Assembly (NCBI GenBank): GCA_036346405.1
Contig: CM070550.1
Coordinates: forward strand, 17,642,115-17,706,114
Direction: 5' to 3'
Length of the DNA stretch: 64,000 nt
From: Phyllostachys edulis
Taxonomy: Eukaryota > Streptophyta > Magnoliopsida > Poales > Poaceae
How positions within the stretch are numbered: the stretch's first letter is position 1; each line of letters opens with the position of its first letter. Shown here one piece after another: positions 34,468 through 45,213 of this stretch. Both the position numbers and the translations under genes were made by a program. Under the pieces are notes generated by a model. It did not search any database, had not been told where the DNA came from, and was given only the letters and a program-made list of their open reading frames with translations.

Positions 34468-35790
34468 TAAAGGGATACGGGTAGGCTACACTAGCGTAAA
34501 TTAATAAAAATTCTACCCGTAAACCAAGATCACTGCAGTTATAGATCACGGTCTTACCACTAGACGCAAGTGCGGAAATTGATGTAGCACGTCAGGCGTA
34601 GTAGTCGTACTAAGTTGATGCAAAGACGTCAGGCAGAGTAGTCATACTACTTCCTCGTCCTCGTCGCGGCGCCCCACGTCTGACTCCTCTCTTGCGGTTC
34701 GTCAAAACGCTTCTGATGCTGGCGCCCAAAGGTATCCACACGCACGGGAGGAAGCGACGACGCGGACTACTAGATCCGCGCGAGCGACTAGGGCGTGGGA
34801 GGTGGCGGCGGGGTTTGAGGATGTCACGAAAAACTCATCACCAATCTCAGGCGCCTTGTTCTTCTTTTATAGACGTCCTTACAATGGGCTTCTACTAATA
34901 GAGGCCCATTAGGACTCAATGTTCAGCCTAATTCGGATCCAATCCGAATTAGGCTTCAAACCCTTAAGTGTGTGACCCTATAGGTTCACGTATGTTTAGA
35001 CATGACGCGAGTATACATACTTGGTCAATAGTTGGTAGCGCCTCTAGCAAGACGTACAACTCCTAAACGTACACAAAGATCATATCGGACGAACCATCAC
35101 AACGTTATGTACATGCCAATCCCTTTGCCTCATGATATTGGCCGAGCTCCAAGTCGACCACTCTATCTCGATCCCGTGATCCGAAATCCCTTACTAGGTT
35201 AACTCTTAACCTTAAGTAGCATGGCCATGCATTTTCGATCCGATCACCGAGGGCCCAGAGATATCTCTCTCGTAGAGAGGGCAATCCCATCTCGACCGAC
35301 CATGCCTCGCAAAGATGCTTCATGACAAACCGAAAGCTACCTTTATAACTACCCGATTCATTTGAGTAGCGTTTGATAGCCCCTAAGTAGGTCGATTCAC
35401 ATCTCAAGTACATGCATAATCTCGTGTCTAAGGACAAGGCATACACATTGTGTAGAGAGAACCATAAGTATAATTATTATGTCTCATGTTGGGTCGGTCC
35501 AACCCCATGTTCTAAACATGTGTCCACATTATTGGTTTGACATCTCCATGTCTATGACCTATGAAACATGGTCATCAACCGATACATGTGCTAATCCATC
35601 ATTCACGTGTGTCCTCACATGAACTCCGACTAGGGACAACTTTAGAATAACCATATAAGTAAAGAGTTTCACAAACAAGTCACATACTTGTTAATCAACA
35701 CAAAGGCAATATTCAAGGAACATTTATTAAATCATGGATACAACGAAATATCATCATCTCTATGATTGCCTCTAGGGCATATCTCCAACA
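34468..35790 (-). mobile_element. solo copia LTR (TGTTGGAGATATGCCC type) in the gypsy-2 antisense ORF
   Basis: The minus strand begins TGTTGGAGATATGCCCTAGA, the opening shared by many grass copia LTRs. It ends CCCTTTA, with A-T in place of the usual CA. CATCC flanks it at 34463-34467 and 35791-35795. Removing it restores the frame SEMDAVKIQALV of the antisense ORF. Confidence 0.9.
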
Positions 35791-35995
35791 CATCCATCTC
35801 CGACTCGGCCCATTCGGAAATGGTTCCGGCCAACTCTCTTAGAAAGGGAAGGATTTGGATTGGGGAAGGTCTTAAGAGAAAGCTTGATCTGGTCGGCGGC
35901 GGAGAAAGCAAGAACTCGATGAACAGCGGGAGCGATTTGGGAGAAAGTAAAAACCCAAATCTCATCCCTGGTAAGTATTTATAACCGTGTGCCTA

Positions 35996-36416
35996 AGTAA
36001 AAGACGTGGCAATCCAAGGGTTACCACCGCTTCGGGAACCGCTCCAACGGACATGCCTGTGAGAGTCGATTAGGATTCTCTAGTTTGTTTGTTCGAGAAA
36101 ATTAGGTTTGTCTTTGCACCTCAAGCAAAATTACTTCCTTGACCAAGTCTTTCTGGTCAAATGAAATATCAATCGGAAAGGTTTTACTTCCGATCACCAT
36201 ACGACGATCACTTCGTAGTTGTAAGGTTCTCTTCGACTACCTGGTAGTCGTAAGATTTCCAACAGCTTTCTTGGCCAAGTATATTTCTGGTCAGAATGAT
36301 GTACAAGTGTCGAAGAGTTTTTCCTTCGACCATTGTTCTATAACCCTCTCGTGGTCATAAGACCATCTACGATTTCTTTTCCAAGTAAGTTACTTTCACT
36401 TGAAGGGGGGGCTAGA
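35996..36416 (+). other. gypsy-2 3' untranslated region and polypurine tract
   Basis: No coding frame of note is seen here. Two or three degenerate GTCGTAAG...CGAC units lie at about 36205-36375. The polypurine tract TGAAGGGGGGGCTAGA at 36401-36416 abuts the 3' LTR; it primes plus-strand DNA synthesis in active elements. Confidence 0.75.
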
Positions 36417-37209
36417 TGACGAGGATCTAATAATCCTCATTTTATCATTTATCTATATTTCTTATTATGGGTAAATATGAAGTCATATGGTCCCTGAGTA
36501 TACCCCATATATTTACAAGGGAGAAGCCAACCAGGTGGTCGTAAGTTCTTCTATGACCATCCCCATAGTCGTAAGCCCTGCTACGACTACCTCATGATCG
36601 TAAGTTCTTCTACGATCACTATCCAGTTGTAAGTTATTCTACGACTACCTTATGGTCGTAAGCTCTTCTACGACTGTGTCACCACGGCCAACCCTATGAT
36701 CAATGTAACCTCTGCACGAGTGGGTCCAATTGATTGGGGAATTCAAGTAGTCAATATACGCTGCTATTCTACAGAGTAACGACACATAATACTCCATTAT
36801 CTCTAACAAGTAACTGCCAGACGGCACGAAGGAGTTAATACCCCAGTGATTACTGCAAACATACGCCCATTATAGGAACTGATGAGGCGCCTCTTCACCT
36901 AGAGAAACGGCCACTCCTTCACCGACTATATAAAGGTGGTGGTCAGAGAGGAATGGAGGGGACAACAGAGAACGAGACAGAAGGCAATCAAGAATATATG
37001 CACTATCCTCTGTAATAGTCTTTGTCTTTCTCCTGATTGTAGAAAATACACTCAATACCATATACACACAGGAGTAGGGTTGTTATTCTCTCCGGAGAAG
37101 GCCTGAACCTGTATAAAAATCCCCGTGTCAATCTCTCTACGTGATTTCATTCTTGGAGACCCCCCGAATCAAACAATCTATACATAAAATCGGTTCTAAA
37201 ACACCGACA
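36417..37209 (+). repeat. gypsy-2 3' LTR
   Basis: This 793-bp copy matches 20879-21673 almost throughout. It has the same five-hairpin array (36537-36675) and TATA box (36927-36934). It ends ACACCGACA, after which host copia-LTR sequence resumes at 37210. Confidence 0.9.
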
Positions 37210-37938
37210 GTTCATGGAGTGGCTGTAAACCAACATCATATCAAATCAATCCAAGGAAAGATTTCTCAAAGATGTTTCTCTTTATGTTCTTTCTCTCTAT
37301 TTGGTGATTTTGAGTCTTTCTTTGATCCGTGAGTTTTCTCTTGGTTTGTTGCCTTGATCTAGCTTTCTGTGACATGTGGGAACACATCTAGGATCATCTT
37401 GATTATCAATCACCCACGAGCAAGTCTTTCGATCATATTTTGATTTTGACTCGGTTTTGGAGCATCCTTCACTCAAATGGAAAAAGGTCAGGATTTTGAC
37501 AACGATCTTCACAATCGTTGATTGGAATAGATTCTTGACATCCTAGAGAAGGTATGTCTCAAGTTTGGTAAGGTTTGGAGTCACGAATCAAAAGTTAGAC
37601 CATTTTGTGTTTTGGAAGTTCGGGCTGATTTCACTATTCATCAGGCTGGAGGTCAGACCGCCCATTTGAGAGGCCAGACCGCCCCATGGAGCGGTCAGAC
37701 CGCTAGGCTGAGAGGTCTGACCGTGCAACTCATTGTGAATTGAGTTTTTGGTATTTTTGGTTGGTTTGCTTCGGGGTTTCGATTGGATTCAATACAAGTC
37801 CTCCGCTGTGCTTGTACTTTGATTTTCATAGCTTCCATAGCTATTGGAGTGAAAATGTGTTGAATCCGATCTAGGAGAAAAAGTGACCATGCTTCTATTC
37901 ACCCCCCCCTTTAGTCGCCTTTTCGGTCCAACAAAAAG

Positions 37939-38925
37939 CAAAATCATACACCCTAATCAAAAGTACCTTGTATAAACGAGGATCTCATGGAATGTTGATG
38001 AGATGCATATCTCAAATGGATGACATTAAGTTGCTATCTGGTATTCGTGGAGGAGTCTGTGGAGCACATCATTCCTACAGAACACTGATCGGTAAAGCCT
38101 TCAGGCAAGGATACTACTGGCCAACTGCCCTTTATGATGCAAAAGAGCCCATGACAAAGTGCGTACAATGTCCGGCACATGCATTACAAACCATACCTCT
38201 TTCGTGGCCTTTTGCAACTTGGGGATTAGACATTCTGGGATCTTTTCCAAGAGCACCCGAGGGCTTTAAATTCATTTTCATCATAATTGACACATTTACA
38301 AAATGGATAGAATCCGAGCCGGTTGCTAAAATAACGACTGAAGCCGCTAAGAGGTTTCCCACAAAAAATGTGATCACACGATTTGGCATACCCAGTCATA
38401 TAATCACAGACAACGGTACCCAATTCTCTAGCGGAAATTTTCAGGAATTCTACGAGGATCTAGGTATCAAGATACATTTTGCTTCTGTCGCTCATTTGCA
38501 GAGCAATGGAGTAGTTGAGTAAGCTAATGGTATCATAATGCAAGGAATAAAACGTCGAGTGTTCGACCAGTTAATCAAACGGTCAAGAGCTTGGGTTTTA
38601 AGAACTTTCTTTTCTGTGTTATGGGCAGTTCGAACCACGACCAGTCGTGCGACCGGTGAAACTCCATCTTTTCTGGTTTACAGTGCCGAAGCCATGCTTC
38701 CTCCAGAATTGAAAATTGGCTCTACTCGAACTGATTGTTTCAATGAGAACGATCAGATACAACGAAGACTCGATGACGTCGATTTCCTTGAAGAACGATG
38801 AAACCAAGCCCTCATACGATCGGCGGTTTACCAACAAGCCATGCGAAGGTACTACAGTCGTAAGGTGCAACCTCGCAGCCTAGCTATAGGTGATCTGGTT
38901 CTATGATGAATTCAGAATCAGGCAA
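37939..38925 (+). pseudogene. gypsy-1 integrase (main part)
   Basis: The frame continues from 13027 as RKAKSYTLIKSTLYKRGSHG. The zinc-binding part (GGVCGAHHSYRTLIGKAF, then TKCVQC) has lost about 15 residues after the CVQC compared with gypsy-2. The core holds IIDTFTKWIESEP, IITDNGTQFSSGNFQ and SNGVVE, so D-D-E is intact. A stop follows immediately after the glutamate (38520). The frame then continues ANGIIMQGIKRRVF and TSRATGETPSFLVYSAEAML to about 38900. The long open stretch suggests moderate age. Confidence 0.87.
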
Positions 38926-39611
38926 TTACATATAGTATTTTACATGCTTAAAATTTTGGAGACTACATTTTTTACCTTCAACATTCTGTCCTACTCTTGT
39001 TTTGGGTACTGGTCAGGACACGGGAAAGCCTCCTAGTCGAAGTCTCTCCTTCTCCGCACGTGGTCCTACCCACTGTAAGAAGCTTCCTAGTGATGGTCCA
39101 TTTGTTACGATCCTCGCCGCTAGTCGGAACTTGAGCCAAAGCACATCTCGCGAAGTGTTTCTCTTAGTTTCTGATTTTTTAGCAACCCTTACGACTGGTT
39201 TTGGATAAGATATATAAACAAGTTCACTTGTCATTTTTTACATACATTTTTGCATGGTTCCTTATCATCACTACAAGTCTTATATATCCTCCAACCACAC
39301 AAGGTACTACACAGTATTTCGATTATAGAAACGACCAAAAACTAGTCGGAGTCATCCGCTGGTCCCGACCACATTGATTTACTAGTGATACTTAGATCAT
39401 TTTTATAACATAATCATCATATACTTTGTACCGTGGTCATAGCTATTGTCCATTTTCTTGGTCTACTGCTTCTTTAGTAAAGTTCTTCTACTACAGAAGT
39501 AGCCAGGGGCTAGGAAATATATGAGCACTTAGCGAATTTAGGAAGGAAAAACAAAGACTTCATTGATGATAAAATGTAAGTTTTATTTACAATAGTTTAA
39601 ATATTACAAAT
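38926..39611 (+). other. gypsy-1 non-coding 3' region with one conserved module
   Basis: No gene is seen on either strand. A single copy of the CTAGTCGAAG...CTTCCTAG module lies at 39033-39092, matching the three in gypsy-2. The minus-strand antisense ORF ends at 39612. Confidence 0.7.
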
Positions 39612-40850
39612 TCACTTCTCGGAGCCACCATATTGGCCGCTGCGTGTTGGAGAACTGACCTCCATTTTCTCCGCAACCTTGTGTCCGAGAGGTGCCATTT
39701 TCTCGAATACTTTGGTTGCTTCCTCTCCCAAGCAGTTGAAGTCTTCCTCAACAGCTTGGAGATTTATGGGGGTCGGAGACTTTCAGTTTTGCCAAAGCAA
39801 AACTAACTCCATTCTTGACAGCTTCGAACAAGGTCTGCGCATGGTTCTCCCGAGTTGTCTTGAGGATACTTCTGAGGTCATCGAGTTGTTGGCCAAGGTA
39901 GTTGATCTGCTCAGTGGGATCTCCTAAATTGGGCAATTGCGTTCCCGATCCTATATCGAAGAGCATCTTGTTGAAAGCTTTAACTTTCTCTTCAAGATTT
40001 TGCCCAAATGCTGCCTCTTTGCCACGCTCAAACTCAAGAGCTTTTTAGTTCTCTTCAATGCTTGAATTTGCTCTATACGAGTAAACCAAAAGTAAGTACA
40101 TACGACTAGAAAACGGAAGCACACTGGTCGAATTTACGACCGGTTACCTTGGCTCTTCTTTTCAATAGTATCAAGGACTTCTTTGTGCCTGGTCATCAGA
40201 TATTCGATCGACCGGTCTTTGTTTTCATATTATTCTTTAAGCTTGACAATTATGGCTTCCTTAGCCATAACTTCTTCTTTAAGTTTCTCCGAATCTATCA
40301 GACATGATAAAGGGAGAAATTAGTTAACAGAAAAAGAGCTAAAATGGTAAAGAAGGGGAGAAGAAGACACTAGAAGGGTGCTTACTTTCTAATTCGGAGT
40401 TCTTTTTCTCTAAGAGCTTTATTCGCTAGGTCAGTCCTCTGATCATAGCGAAATTCTCCACAAAATGCTACAAAAATAGCAAACTCCTTTAAGTATTTTC
40501 TAAGGGAAATGCTATTAAAAGTGATCGTGGAAGATTACCTCGATTGCCATGTCGTTATATTCGGCAAAAATAGAGTCGAGACTCGTCTTTGCTTGACGGT
40601 CTGAAATTCTTCCCCATGCTTCATTAAGCTCTTCATCTTTGAAGATTCGTAAGCGATGAGGAAAGACGACTCGGTGAGGAGAACTCTCAGTAGGGGTCGG
40701 AACCTACTGAGATTCCTCATGAACCATCACCTCTGCAGGTGGGGTTAGAGCCACCACGGGTTCCTAAGAAGGCACTGGCACTGCCACTTGCTCGGGGACT
40801 GCTTCCTCCTTAGGTGCTTTCTCCTAAGGGGTCACTACTACAAGAAGCCA

Positions 40851-41255
40851 CATCACAGACGGTTTGGAACCGTCATCACAGACGGTTTCCGAACCGTCTA
40901 TATTTGTTGGTCTGTGATAACAGGTAGTTATCATGCAGCGGTAAAACCGCTCAGTGATACACAATATCACGAGCGGTTTTTATTAAAACCGCTGAAGGCT
41001 AATATCACAGCATAGCGACTAAAAACCGCTCGTGATACGCGAATATCACGAGCGGTTTTAAACAAAAACCGTTCGTGATCCGTGAATATCATAGACGGCT
41101 TTTGTTGAGAACCGCTCAGCGATATTCACGGATCCTGACGATTTGTAGTGAAACCGCTCGTGATATTCTAAATCACGAGCGGTTTTAGTAGAAACCGCTC
41201 GTGATATTTTGCCTTCGCAGCGGTTTTAACAAAACCGCCTGTGATAGCTCATACC
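40851..41255. repeat. left subterminal repeat array of the CACTA
   Basis: The array has two motif classes. The first 70 bp carry ATCACAGACGGTT. The rest carries ATCACGAGCGGTTTT paired with AAAACCGCTCGTGAT across a short loop, at roughly 50-bp spacing. Such motifs are the binding sites of the CACTA-encoded TNPA-type protein in known elements. Confidence 0.85.
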
Positions 41256-41399
41256 TCTCACTACATTTTTTTGTTTTTACGGCTAGCCTCGTGAATGGCT
41301 AGCCATGCCCTCTGAAAACAAGCATGCACAAAACAGATTCAAGCATGCACAAAAACAGATTCATCAGAGATAATCAATTGTTGACAACTCAAAGTGATC

Positions 41400-43255
41400 A
41401 TTACTCAAAATAAATTACAAAAGATCGCATTTGTTCAAGTATTGTCGCTATAGTTACAAATGGATTACAATTGTTTGCGTTGAGAGGTGTCGGCGGGGTG
41501 ATGCTCTGGATTGGCGATGGAGTGAAACTCTCCATTGTCGTTAATGATTTCTGAGTTGATAAAGGTGCAGAGCTTCCCTCGAATGTCCTTGATCTCTTTC
41601 GCAACGAGTCCATCACATTGTAAATCCAAGGCCTGTCGCTAGCAAGAGTAAAGTGGTAAGCTATATATATTTAAATTTATAATTAGGAAATAATTATTTC
41701 GAGATTGACAAACCTCGTGATCCTTCTTCCTAGCTCTAAGGATTAGTCTGTGATATGATAGCGCACGAGATTGCACATAACTCATCATCTTTTTGTCAAT
41801 GGCAAGACCGCAAAAATAGAATTACATATATAGGTATAGTCGATTCGAGACGCGTTATTATGAAGTATGATATAGGATTATCGTGTTGTAGCGTGCCAAA
41901 AATCCATCCTGTGTTAGTTGGGCGCTCTTTCCATTGTATATTCCTTTTGTTGGCAACATAATCGATGAACGACCTACATGATTCGAAAAAGTTATTCTCG
42001 ACCATTTCAAACGAATGAAGACTACAATAAAGTTATGTAAGGAGGAAATGAGCATACCTCTCGAGTATTCCTCTTAGAACGCTGAAGTCGTGCTTGTTGC
42101 GGTTTAGGGAATCAAGGTATATCACATGGTTCCTCTTGGGTATAATAACTAAAAGGATCCAAATGGTACCTACTCATGTATGTCGCTATAGTCATTAAAC
42201 CTAAGTTCACATTGCAGATAAAGTACAAATAAAATTTGTATAGCAAGTAGTGACACTTACCCTCGGTTGTAGGGCACCACTATGTACTTCATGTTCTTCT
42301 GACGAAGCAATGACCTCGTTATGTATTTCTCGATCGAAGGACGAGTCTTCTTGGATGGTTTGCAACGATACTACATGTGGGTCGAGGAAACCCACCGGTT
42401 CTTTCTATTCCCGGACATTTTTCAGCATGTATCTATACATAAGCAATGAGTTATGATATTTATCGGTATTACATGAATGTAGAACTTGATTGTACGCACT
42501 TGAAGTGTCCAACATCGTAGAAGCGAGACGTCGAGGCCAACGAGGTTGAATAGGTCATATAAGTCGTTGAAGCCCACGACGAAGTACCTCGTCCCGTTGA
42601 AGAAATGCTTCTCCTCGTATCTGACGGTGATTCCAGTATCGCACCCCTTCTTTTGGGTCTTCTCCAAGTACCAGGCATGCAAAGCCTGACAAGCATATCC
42701 AGCGTGCATTAATAATGCGTCGGAGCACAACGGTTTTTCGATGATGTAGTTCTCGGGTATCGCGGACTTTCTGGACTTGGGAGGCGCCTTAACGTTCGTC
42801 GATTTCGATTTGGCCTTAGCGATTGGCAGCGTCTTCTTGTGAGACGACTCGGGAACCGACTGGCGGACGCTTTTTGTTGTTCCTTGGCGTCTTCTCCACA
42901 GGAATCGAAGAGGTGGCCTTCTGAGGTGAAACATAAGGTGGAGTCATCGAGGGTCCCATTGGAGAGGAATGGTCGTGTCCAGATCGCGGCACTGCTGGGT
43001 CCAGGGCGATGTCCTTCTTGGACCACTGGATAAAAGAGTGGACGGCATCCCCTAGTGTTATGATCTCTTCGTCCGGGCGAATCTTCAGCGGGACGGCTAG
43101 GAAATTGCCATGTACCATATCCACCTAGACCCTGGCGTAACCCTGCGCCAGCTGGGCACCGTGCTGCACTACCCTTCCTCGTATGGATACACCATCCCCT
43201 GCGCAGCCTCAATAGAAAGGGACCCATCCATCCTCACTTGGAGCTTGCAGGGCAT
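41400..43255 (-). pseudogene. CACTA-carried gene: DUF8039-like domain fused to Ulp1-like cysteine protease
   Basis: From about 43255 the minus strand reads MDGSLSIEAAQGMVYPYEEG. A frame change leads to VDMVHGNFLAVPLKIRPDEE and AVHSFIQWSKKDIALDP, resembling the DUF8039-type domain of grass transposon proteins. Then come a Lys/Pro-rich linker and ALHAWYLEKTQKKGCDTGIT. After likely introns comes the Ulp1 part: GFLDPHVVSLQTIQEDSSF, ILLVIIPKRNHVIYLDSLNR near 42150 and a C-terminal stretch near 41500-41600. One extra T breaks HWILL just before that, and I do not find a clear active-site cysteine. Ulp1 enzymes cleave SUMO-type modifiers. Capture by plant CACTA elements is known. Confidence 0.68.
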
Positions 43256-43399
43256 CGGCTCCTACAAAACGATACGCAATTAGCTAAGGCGTCCTATAGG
43301 TCTATCTTTGGTGCATTCCATAGATGTATGTTACCTTGATGTCGTCTATCGGTGAATCGGACGTCGTCATGTTCAGAATTATCTTGCTGACACGACGCT

Positions 43400-44600
43400 A
43401 CTCCGACGCCGAGGAGGACCGCCTCCCAAATTAATCGGGCGGCTTTGCATCGCCGCTCAGAGTTGATTCATTTGATCTCGTAATGTTGCTATCTTTTCTT
43501 CAAATTTGTTAGTAATCATCTGTACCAACCGGCCGTCGGTTTCGTAGTGGATCTCTTCCTACTCCTATACGCAATGAGTCGCCCGCGAATCCATGACTCC
43601 AAGGCACGTTAACCCCAAGGCCTCGCGTGCACCCGGTGCTCCTTGTTTTCCAAGGTCGTAGATAGTATATCCTTCTCCTCGCTCGCATGGAAGGAGCCTT
43701 GGGAAGCTTGGGCATCAAGTCACGCCGCAAGAGGTCATCATGTTATTATAGACACTATGAAGTTATGGACTTATTAACTAGGTAGTTCAACATATTTACC
43801 ACACGCTGGGACACTTCGGTCCGCAAGGTTTGTGAATGAGATCTTGCCCAAGACGAGACTTTTGCCCTCGCTTAACCAAATTTTAGGAACGCGGGTATAT
43901 GATATCGTGAAATGGCCAAAGTTGCATTCTCCTCCTCCGTTGCCCATTCCTCAGATTTATTCGCTGCACTCCAGCGGTGCCGAGTCAGTCTTGGTGAGTG
44001 TTTCGTGTCTAGAGAGCTTTGTGCACCGCACTTTGCTCCTTAAATTCGCCGTCGCTTTCATAACCACAAAGGTGTCCCATGCTTCCCGCGTCACGAATCT
44101 ATACTTTTGAAGGCGTCTAACCCGTGTTCACGCATTTCGTGACAAGAATGCTCTTGAAGGTCCTCCACGATTTATCCATCGTGAGCATCGCCGTCGTCGC
44201 CGCACGTGCCACGCCTGCTTCGAATAGTGAAATTCTCGAGAGTTCTCATCCCACACGCGCTTTTCGCTAGTTTCATCAGTCCTTCCACCTTGGTGTGGTG
44301 ATGTGGACCCGTTCCTTCCAAGTATCCCGCAGATGGTCGGAATCTCGCCACGATCTCTTGGGACTCAAAGGGACCCCAAAGTCACTGACCTCCGTGATCA
44401 CCAGTTGGCCCGCAGCATTTTCGATTGTCCTCTGCCATCTCGCTCATGTCATTATCGTCGACGGTGATTGGCAGCCTCGTCGGCGCCTCTTCCATCTCAT
44501 GGCGTTGGTGATTGGCGGCCTCGTCGGCGCCTCTTCCATCTAGGCGTCGGTGACGGCAATGGCGAAGACGGTGCCTCTCGCCATCTCGCCACTTGCTATC
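43400..44600 (-). pseudogene. CACTA TNP-like region (PF03004-type, degenerate)
   Basis: Reading down from 44110 the minus strand gives YRFVTREAWDTFVVMKATAN. After a gap and frame changes, near 43630, it gives GLGVNVPWSHGF. These match the pattern of plant 'transposase_24/ptta' proteins, in which an ITREAW-F-like motif and a later G-NVPW-GF motif recur. Above 44110 only short frames are seen. The order (this region, then DUF8039, then Ulp1) fits a grass CACTA gene cluster on one strand. The assignment is by motif memory and is moderate. Confidence 0.5.
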
Positions 44601-44955
44601 TATATAAGTTACATATGCAATAAAATTAACATATACATTTAAACTTAATAATATGCTCAACATGTGCAATATTAGCAAATAATCATAATTAATTCAAAGA
44701 TAAATATGAAACAATTAATCTCGTGAAGAAGTACAGAGGTTGACTATAGAGATCAAGATGGCAAATGAAAAGTTGAATGAGCTCATACAGACTACTAACA
44801 TTCCTTAATCCACCAAAGATTCTAAGGAAATGCTAAGCAAAGATTTAATGCTTCATGTACAAAAGACTAGTCTTTAATGAAGACATAGAAACAAAATAGA
44901 ATCAAGTAAAACTTTGCCCGAGCCCATATTTGCCCGAGCCTACTTCATCGAGGTA

Positions 44956-45028
44956 GACACACTGGAGTGTACCATTTGTTTTATGCCGTAGAGGACTGGC
45001 ATAAAACAAAGGTACACTCAAGTGTGTC
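44956..45028. ncRNA. candidate miRNA-like hairpin, copy 1
   Basis: A 32-nt arm (44956-44987, GACACACTGGAGTGTACC...) pairs with a 31-nt arm (44998-45028, ...GGTACACTCAAGTGTGTC) around a 10-nt loop GTAGAGGACT. The stem has one mismatch and one bulged A; all other positions pair. The size and near-perfect pairing suit a short-hairpin small-RNA precursor or a small inverted repeat. Expression is unknown. Confidence 0.55.
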
Positions 45029-45213
45029 ACGATCGACGAAGGAAATGCTAAGCAAATGTTTAATCCTGTAGGGCTCGCCTCCCTGCTCCTATTCTAACAC
45101 TCCTAACACTCCTTAATCCACCAACTTCTCTTGTGATTTTTGTATAGATAGAAACTAGTGATACAAATCTTTTGCCCGAGCCTATCTTTGCCCAAGCCTA
45201 CTTTATCGAGCCC

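Larger units (their letters stand above)
28899..35836 (-). pseudogene. gypsy-2 antisense ORF (putative gypsy-type transposon domain plus coiled coil)
   Basis: This gene runs opposite to gag-pol. Its N-terminal part, after excising the solo LTR at 34468-35790, reads TISEWAESEMDAVKIQALVA. It continues FGQIPVFQVYCECGLRLP and NFGVELVNLGPNFIIMLSVF, recognisable as the plant domain named 'putative gypsy type transposon' (PF04195). Middle exons follow (ATQILAVVSAEEKMRR near 33600; the acidic, Ala/Thr-rich part 32709-32579; IFDNERLKKIWWDRIAKI). A helical C-terminal half follows at 31261-30786, ending after the solo LTR 29081-30788 with SYALVKLKAHDPSLNV and a stop at 28899. Consensus splice sites flank 31718-31926 and 33374-33579. 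The start ATG appears changed to TTG. Several stops make it a pseudogene. Its function is unknown. Confidence 0.78.
20879..37209 (+). mobile_element. gypsy-2: complete Tat-lineage Ty3/gypsy retrotransposon with two nested solo LTRs
   Basis: The 5' LTR (20879-21673) and 3' LTR (36417-37209) are near-identical and begin TGACGAGGATCTAATAAT. Between them are the primer site, gag, protease, RT, RNase H, integrase, a 3' region with conserved modules, an antisense ORF and the polypurine tract GAAGGGGGGGCTAGA. The flanks TCCTC and GTTCA do not match, so no target-site duplication is seen. An inter-element recombination or a mutated site could explain that. All polyprotein parts carry stops or frameshifts. 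Confidence 0.9.
13028..37933 (+). mobile_element. copia LTR (family C) inserted in gypsy-1 integrase, itself split by later insertions
   Basis: The LTR starts TGTGGATATCATGG at 13028 and ends GGTCCAACA at 37933. It is flanked by AAAAG at 13023-13027 and 37934-37938. Host-LTR sequence survives as three pieces: 13028-13780, 20831-20878 and 37210-37933. These match positions about 1-753, 1256-1303 and 1303-end of the complete family-C LTR at 18793-20830. Only one LTR is represented, so I infer a solo LTR. The gap between pieces 1 and 2 was lost when an inverted relative inserted. Gypsy-2 separates pieces 2 and 3. Confidence 0.85.

Noticed and set aside
34692..34898. Open frames within the solo LTR at 34468-35790
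   Set aside because: They lie wholly within an LTR and have no domain. Removing the LTR restores a different, conserved gene.
35105..35446. 113-residue minus-strand frame in the solo LTR
   Set aside because: LTRs of this copia type often have chance frames of this size. There is no gag or pol similarity.
43832..44543. Plus-strand frames over the CACTA TNP-like region
   Set aside because: The minus strand carries recognisable motifs (REAWDTFVVMKAT, NVPWSHGF), so the plus frames are antisense shadows.
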